From: CAZDET01 sp964504335
GTDB taxonomy: Bacteria; Bacteroidota; Bacteroidia; Chitinophagales; Saprospiraceae
NCBI GenBank assembly: GCA_964504335.1
Contig: CAZDET010000109.1
Span: forward strand, 1 to 11,450
Reading direction: 5' to 3'
Length of the DNA: 11,450 nucleotides
The position numbers and the translations under genes were made by a program. The notes beneath the pieces were generated by a model that saw only the letters and a list, made by a program, of their open reading frames with translations, searched no databases and was not told the origin of the DNA. Positions 1 through 5,369 of this stretch are shown piece by piece; positions within the stretch are counted from its first letter, which is position 1; each line of letters opens with the position of its first letter.

Positions 1-26
1 GATCGGTCCATTAAAATGGTCCGATC
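1..26. repeat. Imperfect palindrome at the window edge
   Basis: Bases 1-12 and 15-26 are inverted copies with one central T:T mismatch (6 bp, mismatch, 5 bp) and a 2-base spacer. In RNA it would form a short hairpin. No T-run follows on the plus strand, so an intrinsic terminator is not well supported. It may extend to the left of the window. Confidence 0.5.
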
Positions 27-99
27 GGTAAAGGGGGAATTACATTGTTGCGTATCGCAGGGACGGGCTGTTGGTAGAAAATTGAATTGAAAACCCTGC

Positions 100-148
100 C
101 CCGTGCCGTTAGGTACGGTATATTTGACCGCTCACCTAATGGCACGGG
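100..148. repeat. Strong 15-bp inverted repeat with nested inner stem
   Basis: Arm 100-114 pairs with 134-148 over 15 positions, with one G:U wobble (G108 with U140) if transcribed from the plus strand. Inside the loop, CGGT at 116-119 pairs with ACCG at 127-130, so the element folds into one long nested hairpin. No coding frame covers it. On the minus strand the stem is followed by GGGTTTTC, a weak resemblance to a terminator. A REP-like palindromic element or a structured RNA are the alternatives. The structure is seen directly; its role is unknown. Confidence 0.65.
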
Positions 149-182
149 AAGGCCTCGGATGTCCATTGTTACCCGTATTTGG

Positions 183-202
183 TGCCTACGGCATTATTTT
201 TT
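183..202 (+). terminator. Possible weak terminator-like hairpin
   Basis: TGCC (183-186) pairs with GGCA (190-193) around a TAC loop, extendable by two G:U pairs. It is followed by a T-rich run (TTATTTTTT, 194-202). The stem is short, so this is only a weak candidate for an intrinsic terminator of a plus-strand transcript entering from the left. Confidence 0.22.
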
Positions 203-529
203 ATGCTGAACCGAGAGTCGCTGCATTCCGGCATCTTCGACGCCGTTTAATGGCCAGCCGATCTTACTGAACCCGATTTCGTAGTTGTGTATTTGGGCAC
301 GTAGGTCCAGGAGGCACCAGTCTTGCCTTCGTAGGCGAGGGCCGGTAGATTCAATAGGGGCTTGAAAAGGAATCGGCGTAAAATTGCAGGAGCGCGATTC
401 TGCCGTTCCTATTACCGAAATTCCGGCAACCCTGGTGATTTGGGGGAGATCAGCATGGGGTTTAGAGAGGCCCGATCCGCTGGGTAGTGATTAGGGGTTC
501 AAACGGCACCCTTTGTTGTGTTGAAGTAG

Positions 530-602
530 TGATCCCGGAAGGATTCGAACCTTCGACCGTCTGATTAGAAGTCAGATGCTCTATCCCCTGAGCTACGGGA
601 CC
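530..602 (-). tRNA. tRNA-Arg (anticodon TCT)
   Basis: Reads AGA codons (and probably AGG) during translation. The 73-nt minus-strand sequence folds into a full cloverleaf. The acceptor stem GGTCCCG/CGGGATC has one G:U pair, the D stem is GCTC/GAGC, and the anticodon stem TCTGA/TCAGA encloses loop CTTCTAA. The variable loop has five bases, the T stem is GAAGG/CCTTC with loop TTCGAAT, and the discriminator base is A. The anticodon occupies 567-569 on the minus strand. The gene is followed by CTA rather than CCA, so the 3' CCA must be added by the nucleotidyltransferase, as is usual in Bacteroidota. A canonical promoter lies just upstream at 619-649. Confidence 0.97.
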
Positions 603-618
603 AGTATTAAATGTGCTG

Positions 619-649
619 CAAAAGTAGCCAAACCCCCGCCAACACGCAA
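619..649 (-). promoter_or_regulatory. Bacteroidota-type promoter of tRNA-Arg
   Basis: On the minus strand a TTG at 649-647 is separated by exactly 20 bases from TACTTTTG at 626-619. This matches the phylum's primary sigma factor consensus of TTG at about -33 and TAnnTTTG at about -7. The expected transcription start would fall about 10 bases before the mature tRNA 5' end at 602, giving a short precursor leader. Position and spacing are observed; function is inferred from the consensus. Confidence 0.75.
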
Positions 650-813
650 GCCAAGACCGAAAATCCGCCGATTGGACAGCTTCGGTACAATAATTGGTCC
701 GGCGCGGCCGTCCTTCTTGCAACCATTTGAACGAGCTCACCGTTAACCTTGCAATGCTCCCCGCAGCAGTCTCCACTCAACTCCCAATCGAACGAAATTG
801 CTAAACTGAGGAT

Positions 814-1743
814 ATGAGTCGCCGTCCGTTTTACCGCAAGAAGCGGTTCTATGCCCTCACTTTGTTGATCGGTTTTATGGTGTTTGCATACAACTTTTTG
901 AACCTGCGGCTGTCCGACGAGCAACTGCGCACGTCGCTGGCGGAAAACCCCTTGGGGCTGCAGCCGTCCATCGACTACTACCAGGTGGGCGACCGCCGCC
1001 TGCGCTACATCGAAATGGGACGCGATTCGCTGCCGCTCGTTGTGCTGCTGCACGGGGCGCCTTCTTCTTCCGCTTTTTGGCGCGGGTTCATGCGGGATAG
1101 TACACTTTTATCGCACATGAAGTTCCTGGCCATCGACCGGCCGGGTTACGGCTACAGCGGTATCGGCCGGCCTGAAACCTCGGTGGCCCGGCAATCGGCA
1201 GCGGTAGGGCAATTGCTGATGAAGCTGCGCGATCAGCACGAGCAAATCATCGTGCACGGCTCCAGTTACGGTGGCACCCTGGCCGCCCGCGTAGCGATGG
1301 ATTTTCCCGATCTGCTCGATGGCCTCCTGCTGCAATCGGCCTCGGTGAAGCCCGGCGCGGAGAAAACCCTCTGGCTGACGCATCCCACCACGCACTGGTC
1401 GCTGCGCTGGCTGATGCCCGGCGCCATCCGTTCGGCCAACGCCGAAAAGTTGTCGCATGCCGAGGAACTGCTGCGCATGGCCTCGGGCTGGCCCAATATC
1501 CGGGTACCCAGTGTCATTTTGCACGGCTCCGACGATTGGCTCATCTATCCCGATAATGCCGAATACGCCTGCCAGCGGCTGATCAATGCGCCGCGCGTCC
1601 GCCAGGTGATGGCTCCCGGACGCGGCCACGACCTGCTGTGGACGGAGCCCGGCCTCATCAAGCAATCGCTGCTGCAACTGATTCAGTGGACGAGCAGCGA
1701 GCAACTTGTCCTGCCGCAGCAACAACTGCTCACCGTGCAATAG
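814..1743 (+). CDS. Membrane-anchored alpha/beta hydrolase
   Basis: A 309-residue alpha/beta-hydrolase-fold enzyme, probably an esterase- or lipase-like hydrolase; the substrate cannot be told. A basic N-terminus (RRPFYRKKR) followed by one hydrophobic segment, about residues 12-30, predicts a signal anchor with the catalytic domain in the periplasm. The oxyanion-hole motif HGAP is at 80-83. The nucleophile elbow G-S-S-Y-G (149-153) puts the nucleophile at Ser151. The likely acid is Asp241 in HGSDDW and the base His272 in GRGHD, so the triad looks intact. Length fits the family. The GAGGA at 808-812 is too close to the ATG to be a good ribosome site, which is normal in Bacteroidota. ung follows 59 bp downstream in the same direction. 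Specific activity (for example proline iminopeptidase-like or haloalkane dehalogenase-like) is not decided. Confidence 0.88.
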   Translation: MSRRPFYRKKRFYALTLLIGFMVFAYNFLNLRLSDEQLRTSLAENPLGLQPSIDYYQVGDRRLRYIEMGRDSLPLVVLLHGAPSSSAFWRGFMRDSTLLSHMKFLAIDRPGYGYSGIGRPETSVARQSAAVGQLLMKLRDQHEQIIVHGSSYGGTLAARVAMDFPDLLDGLLLQSASVKPGAEKTLWLTHPTTHWSLRWLMPGAIRSANAEKLSHAEELLRMASGWPNIRVPSVILHGSDDWLIYPDNAEYACQRLINAPRVRQVMAPGRGHDLLWTEPGLIKQSLLQLIQWTSSEQLVLPQQQLLTVQ

Positions 1744-1770
1744 CCGAACCATTTGCCCGTCGCGTAGTTG

Positions 1771-1787
1771 GAAGGGGTGATCCCTTC
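1771..1787 (+). other. Small hairpin between the hydrolase gene and ung
   Basis: GAAGGG (1771-1776) pairs with CCCTTC (1782-1787) around a 5-base loop, 16 bases before the ung start. There is no T-run after it, so it is not a convincing terminator. It could form in a shared transcript and affect ung translation or message processing, which is speculative. Confidence 0.3.
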
Positions 1788-1802
1788 AAACTTCCACACG
1801 CA

Positions 1803-2486
1803 ATGAGCAACGTAAAAATCGAGGCTTCCTGGAAGGCCGTGCTGGCCGATCAGTTCGAACAGCCCTATTTCCAGGCATTAAGCGCCTTTCTGAAAAAGGA
1901 AAAAGCCGACAATAAGACCATTTTTCCACCCGGTTCCCTCATCTTTAATGCCTTCAACACCACTCCATTTGAGCAGGTGAAAGTGGTTATTCTCGGGCAG
2001 GACCCCTACCACAACCCCGGACAGGCGATGGGGCTGAGTTTCAGCGTGCCCAAGGGCGTGCGCCTGCCGCCTTCCCTCCAAAATATCTACAAGGAACTGG
2101 CCAACAGCACGGATTTCAAGCCGGTCCAACACGGCGACCTCACGCACTGGGCCGAACAGGGCGTATTTTTGCTCAACGCCATGCTGACCGTCGAAAAAAA
2201 GAAGCCCGCCAGCCACCAAAAAATCGGCTGGCAGCATTTCACCGATGCCGCCATCCGCTCCCTGAGCGAGCAGCGCGAGCACCTCGTCTTCATGCTCTGG
2301 GGGGCCTTCGCTCGCAAAAAGAACGTCCTGATCGACGGCGGCAAGCATCTCATTCTCGAATCCGCTCATCCTTCGCCCTTTTCGGCCGATCGCGGCTTTT
2401 TTGGGAACGGGCATTTTGCCAAGGCCAATGCCTACCTGGAAGCGCATGGGCTGGGGGGGATTGAGTGGCAGTTGCCGGAGGGGTAG
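1803..2486 (+). CDS. ung: Uracil-DNA glycosylase, family 1
   Basis: Excises uracil from DNA (EC 3.2.2.27), arising from cytosine deamination or dUTP incorporation, as the first step of base-excision repair in the cytoplasm. The 227-residue protein has all family-1 hallmarks. The water-activating motif GQDPYH is at 65-70 with catalytic Asp67. The VRLPPSLQNIYKEL segment follows at about 86-99, and the uracil-pocket motif LLNAMLTV is at 123-130. The minor-groove loop HPSPFS starts at His189, the counterpart of E. coli His187. The length equals that of typical bacterial Ung. I chose the ATG at 1803, which gives MSNVKIEASW. The frame stays open back to an ATG at 1638, but that extension lies inside the hydrolase gene and has no family resemblance. 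It may share a transcript with the hydrolase gene. Confidence 0.97.
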   Translation: MSNVKIEASWKAVLADQFEQPYFQALSAFLKKEKADNKTIFPPGSLIFNAFNTTPFEQVKVVILGQDPYHNPGQAMGLSFSVPKGVRLPPSLQNIYKELANSTDFKPVQHGDLTHWAEQGVFLLNAMLTVEKKKPASHQKIGWQHFTDAAIRSLSEQREHLVFMLWGAFARKKNVLIDGGKHLILESAHPSPFSADRGFFGNGHFAKANAYLEAHGLGGIEWQLPEG

Positions 2487-2490
2487 GTGG

Positions 2491-2531
2491 TTAGATTTTA
2501 GACTTTTAGATCTTTAGGTTTTAGATCTTAG
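2491..2531 (+). repeat. Array of six TTAG words, 7-8 bp period
   Basis: Degenerate tandem units of the type TTAGATT, TTAGACTT, TTAGATCT start 5 bp after the ung stop codon. The matching CTAA array in opposite orientation is at 2816-2849. Unit spacing of 7, 8, 8, 7 and 7 bp was read directly from the sequence. Confidence 0.6.
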
Positions 2532-2591
2532 TTCGTACTACAGCGTTAGGTTCGGGGTTATCTAGCTGAAATCCATTCGTGAACGGGCAAA

Positions 2592-2664
2592 CGTTTAGGC
2601 GTTTAGTGCAGTGGCATCATGCTAAAGGGAGGCAGCTAGTTGCCTTATTCTAAACACCTAAACG
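2592..2664. repeat. 15-bp inverted repeat (2592-2606 / 2650-2664)
   Basis: The arms match at 14 of 15 positions and are separated by 43 bases. Each arm contains two TTAG (or CTAA) words 8 bp apart. The loop holds a small stem, AGGCA/TGCCT around GCTAGT. The function is unknown. Confidence 0.6.
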
Positions 2665-2766
2665 GTATATCATACCTATCGTCTTTTAGTACTCAAGCGG
2701 CGGCAAGAAGATCGTATGGAGCCTAAATTGGCATAGGGTTTGAAGCAGGGAAGTAGAACTTTGTTG

Positions 2767-2842
2767 GTTAGAACTTAGATTGTAGTTTCTTCATGTTGCC
2801 ATTTTGGACGAAGGTCTAAAAGCTAAAGAACTAAGTTCTAAC
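2767..2842. repeat. 12-bp perfect inverted repeat upstream of the GH3 gene
   Basis: GTTAGAACTTAG at 2767-2778 is perfectly inverted at 2831-2842, ending 16 bases before the GH3 start codon. The spacer is 52 bases. If transcribed, it would form a hairpin in the GH3 leader. It could also be part of a mobile palindromic element. Confidence 0.6.
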
Positions 2843-2849
2843 GAACTAA
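2816..2849 (-). repeat. Array of five CTAA words, inverted relative to 2491-2531
   Basis: CTAA words at 2816, 2823, 2831, 2838 and 2846 are spaced 7, 8, 7 and 8 bp. Read on the minus strand, this is the same kind of TTAG array as the one just after ung. The last copy contains the in-frame TAA (2847-2849) that lies immediately before the GH3 start. Confidence 0.6.
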
Positions 2850-2858
2850 CTCCAACAC

Positions 2859-5027
2859 ATGCATCCACTCCTTTCTCAACTCACCCTTGCCGAGAAAATC
2901 GGGCAAATGACCCAGGTGACGGCCGATTTACTCTACGAGGGTAAGCCGATGATATTGACGAAACCGCGGCGCTTGTCGATGGAAAAGCTGCGCCGGGCGG
3001 TCAATCACTACAAGGTGGGGTCGATTCTGAACCGGCCGCAAACCGGGCCGATCTTATCGCAGCAGGATTGGCAGGAGGTGATGCGCTTGCTGCGCAATGC
3101 GATTCGCTGCAACCGAGTACCCATTCCGGTTTTATACGGCATCGATTCGATTCACGGGGCGAATTACGTGAAGGGGGCAACGCTGTTTCCGCAACCCCTC
3201 GCGCAGGCGGCGAGTTTCAATCCGGGACTAACGCAGCGGTTGGCGGAAGTAACCGCCTACGAAATGCGGTCGGCGAGCCTGCCCTGGAATTTTTCGCCGG
3301 CGCTCGATGTGCCGCGCCAGCCCGTGTGGCCCCGAACCTACGAAAGCTTCGGCGAGGACGTGTACCTGAATAGCGTATTTGGCGTAGCCACGGTGCGCGG
3401 CTACCAGGGCGATAATCCGGGGGCGTCCGATCGGGTGGCGGCCTGCCTCAAGCACTTTACCGGCTATGGGCAACCCTTCAGCGGGCGGGATCGTTCGCCG
3501 GTGTACATTGGTGAGGCGCAGTTGCGTGAACTCTTCCTTCCGGCTTTTCAGGCGGCTATCGATGCCGGAGCGCTTACCTTGATGGTCAATTCCGGCGAAA
3601 TCAACGGACGGCCCGTACACGCCGATCCGGTCCTTCTGACTAAAATTCTGCGTGAAGAAATGGGCTTCGAGGGGCTGGTCGTCACGGATTGGGAAGACAT
3701 TCACAAGCTCCACGAATTTCACCACGTGGCAAAGGATCTGAAGGAAGCCACCCGCCTGGCGATTGAAGCCGGTATCGATATGAGCATGACGGCCATTACC
3801 TTCGATTTTCACGACTTGCTGCTCGAACTGGTGGAGGAGGGCACCATTCCGGAAAGCCGCATCGACACTTCGGTGCAGCGAATATTGGATCTAAAAGAAC
3901 GATTGGGCCTATTTGAAAATACGGTTAACGATCCAAGAGACTATCCCCACTTCGGCAGTATTCACTACCAGGCACTCAGCCTGCAGGCAGCAGAGGAGAG
4001 TGTCGTGCTGCTCAAAAACGAAAACCATACGTTGCCGATTCCCGGAGGATCGCGCCTCCTGGTAACCGGCCCCACCGCCCATTCGCAGCGCAGCCTCAAC
4101 GGTGGTTGGACCTGCGATTGGCAAGGCGATACGGCCGATGTCGAACTAGCCCATCATCCCACCATTCTGGAGGGACTCCGAGGCGTCTTTGGCGAGCAGC
4201 GGGTGGCTTACTTTCCGGGCGTAGTGGATGGACTGTTGGCAGAGCTGGAAGCCGTGGTCGCCGCCGCCCGATTATCTGACTATCTGGTAGTGTGCCTCGG
4301 CGAATTCAGCTATACGGAGTTTGAGGGGGATATCGACGATTTGCGCCTACCCCAGGCGCAGTATGCGCTGGTACACGCATTGGCAACCACGAATAAGCCG
4401 ATCATCCTGGTGATGGCTCAGGGGCGGCCGCGGATTATCGAGCCGATCGAGCCTCATGCCGATGCCGTCTTGGCAGCCTTTTATCCGGGGCCTCAGGGAG
4501 GACGGGCGCTGGCACACATTCTGTCGGGTAAAACCAACCCCAGCGGCAAATTGCCCATTACTTATCCGCGCTTCACAAATGCCTTACTCACCTACGATCA
4601 TAAATACAGCGAAGGTCCCCGGCGTTCTACTCCCGGCAGCACCTTTTATCCGCAATTCGAATTTGGTCATGGCCTGAGTTATTCATCGATCGAATACACC
4701 AATTTGCGCCTCGTCCAGCGGGAGCTGACCAATGGCGATTCACTGGAAATAACCATATCGGTCCGCAATCCCTCCGGTCGGACCGCCCAGGAAGCCGTAC
4801 TGGTATTCGTCAGCCAGTTGTACGGCAGCCTGACGCCGCCGGTACGGCGGCTGCGGGCATTCCGCAAGGTCCAGCTCGAGCCCTGGTCGACGCGGGCACT
4901 TCGATTTGTACTTCCCCTGCAAGAGCTGGCCACCATTCAGGCGGATGGCTCCCGAGACGTGCAGCCAGGGGCCTACGAAATACAGATTGGTGAATTGGAA
5001 GCGGCCTTCTCAATCGCTAGCAAATAG
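2859..5027 (+). CDS. Glycoside hydrolase family 3, beta-glucosidase type, no signal peptide
   Basis: Retaining exo-glycosidase, probably releasing glucose from beta-glucans or oligosaccharides; xylosidase or other beta-glycosidase activity is also possible. The 722 residues show the three-domain layout: TIM barrel about 1-350, alpha/beta sandwich about 380-600 ending in FEFGHGLSY (600-608), and an FnIII-like domain about 609-720. Substrate-site residues are Asp96 (YGIDSIHG), Arg159 and Lys198-His199 (KHF). The nucleophile is Asp277 in VVTDW. The likely acid/base is Glu487 in GEFSYTEFEGD, which aligns by eye with the YTETxGD motif of plant exo-beta-glucanases. The ATG at 2859 is forced by an in-frame TAA at 2847. 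The N-terminus MHPLLSQLTLAEKIGQM has no signal peptide, so the enzyme is predicted cytoplasmic, acting on imported oligosaccharides. It is preceded by the TTAG/CTAA element. Confidence 0.95.
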   Translation: MHPLLSQLTLAEKIGQMTQVTADLLYEGKPMILTKPRRLSMEKLRRAVNHYKVGSILNRPQTGPILSQQDWQEVMRLLRNAIRCNRVPIPVLYGIDSIHGANYVKGATLFPQPLAQAASFNPGLTQRLAEVTAYEMRSASLPWNFSPALDVPRQPVWPRTYESFGEDVYLNSVFGVATVRGYQGDNPGASDRVAACLKHFTGYGQPFSGRDRSPVYIGEAQLRELFLPAFQAAIDAGALTLMVNSGEINGRPVHADPVLLTKILREEMGFEGLVVTDWEDIHKLHEFHHVAKDLKEATRLAIEAGIDMSMTAITFDFHDLLLELVEEGTIPESRIDTSVQRILDLKERLGLFENTVNDPRDYPHFGSIHYQALSLQAAEESVVLLKNENHTLPIPGGSRLLVTGPTAHSQRSLNGGWTCDWQGDTADVELAHHPTILEGLRGVFGEQRVAYFPGVVDGLLAELEAVVAAARLSDYLVVCLGEFSYTEFEGDIDDLRLPQAQYALVHALATTNKPIILVMAQGRPRIIEPIEPHADAVLAAFYPGPQGGRALAHILSGKTNPSGKLPITYPRFTNALLTYDHKYSEGPRRSTPGSTFYPQFEFGHGLSYSSIEYTNLRLVQRELTNGDSLEITISVRNPSGRTAQEAVLVFVSQLYGSLTPPVRRLRAFRKVQLEPWSTRALRFVLPLQELATIQADGSRDVQPGAYEIQIGELEAAFSIASK

Positions 5028-5347
5028 AGTAGGGGAGTAAGCAGTCGTGGAAAAATTTCACATTTCCGGAGCAGAATTTTGTTCGACTCCTATAAGGTCC
5101 CTATTTTTACGAATATATGTTCTTGTCTATTTTTGTTACTTGTCAGGCAATTACGTAGAGTCGTTCGCAGTAATATTTATTAGTCTTACGTTCTTCCTCC
5201 CTTCGGCCAAGTGCTGAATTAAGATCATTCAATCGATGCAGTTTGCTGTTTCTGGCTGACGCTCAGAAGCATTGGGGTTTCTTTTTTCCGGATTAGTCGG
5301 AAGGGGACCCTGTACACCATTACTTCTCCAATGAAAAACCACCATCA
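5028..5347 (+). other. Intergenic region and leader of the giant gene
   Basis: These 320 bases hold no gene above 12 codons. The stretch is T-rich. It contains a candidate -7 promoter box at 5128-5135, a short stem TTCTG/CAGAA at 5250-5268, and another, TTCCG/CGGAA, at 5286-5302. In both cases the T-run is in the wrong place for a clear terminator. If the promoter box is real, the transcript has a leader of about 200 bases. I found no convincing GH3 terminator. Confidence 0.4.
5128..5135 (+). promoter_or_regulatory. Candidate Bacteroidota -7 box for the giant gene
   Basis: TATTTTTG fits the TAnnTTTG consensus exactly. The -33 position, 20 bases upstream, reads TTT (5105-5107) rather than TTG, so the match is partial. 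T-rich DNA makes chance hits likely. Confidence 0.3.
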
Positions 5348-5369
5348 ATGGTACACCCTGGTATCCTAG
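5331..5369 (+). other. 12-codon ORF overlapping the start of the giant gene
   Basis: An ATG at 5331 opens MKNHHQWYTLVS and stops at TAG 5367-5369, overlapping the giant gene's start codon (5348) in another frame. It could be a chance ORF or a leader peptide coupled to translation of the main gene. It could also be the true start of the signal peptide, separated by a one-base deletion: MK is a typical Bacteroidota signal-peptide beginning, and one inserted base near 5366 would join it to the main frame. Confidence 0.3.

Larger units (their letters stand above)
1..529. other. Non-coding region with several palindromes
   Basis: No convincing coding region is present: on both strands all frames are closed at short intervals, and nothing translated resembles a known family. 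The stretch contains an imperfect palindrome at 1-26, a strong 15-bp stem at 100-148, a small hairpin followed by a T-rich run at 183-202, and a bulged stem at 369-377/402-409. It lies downstream of the minus-strand tRNA gene. The neighbouring gene on the left is outside the window, so part of this may be its 3' or 5' flank. Confidence 0.6.
2487..2858. other. AT-rich intergenic region made of inverted TTAG/CTAA arrays
   Basis: No gene is visible in these 372 bases. TTAG occurs six times at 2491, 2498, 2506, 2514, 2521 and 2528. Its reverse complement CTAA occurs five times at the other end, at 2816, 2823, 2831, 2838 and 2846. Both arrays step by 7 or 8 bp. Inside lie two further inverted pairs, 2592-2606 with 2650-2664 and 2767-2778 with 2831-2842. 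The arrangement resembles a palindromic or MITE-like intergenic element. The promoter of the following GH3 gene should be in or beside it, but I found no good TTG-N19/21-TAnnTTTG match. Confidence 0.6.

Noticed and set aside
462..776. 104-residue minus-strand ORF
   Set aside because: It runs through the tRNA-Arg gene; the peptide around GPVAQGIEHLTSNQTVEG is the well-known spurious translation of a tRNA.
1108..1752. 214-residue minus-strand ORF inside the hydrolase gene
   Set aside because: Antisense shadow. The plus strand has an intact catalytic triad and the expected length for the family.
1638..1802. Longer N-terminus for Ung
   Set aside because: The added 55 residues overlap the hydrolase gene in another frame and have no glycosylase similarity. 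The start at 1803 gives the usual family length.
2487..2858. CRISPR array or phage attachment site
   Set aside because: The repeated unit is only 4-8 bp, with no uniform repeat-spacer pattern, and no cas, integrase or transposase gene is present.
3228..3812. 194-residue minus-strand ORF inside the GH3 gene
   Set aside because: Antisense shadow of a clearly conserved GH3 catalytic domain; no domain of its own.
5250..5302. Intrinsic terminator or riboswitch in the leader of the giant gene
   Set aside because: The two stems are only 5 bp and the T-run precedes the second stem instead of following it. No known riboswitch core was recognised.
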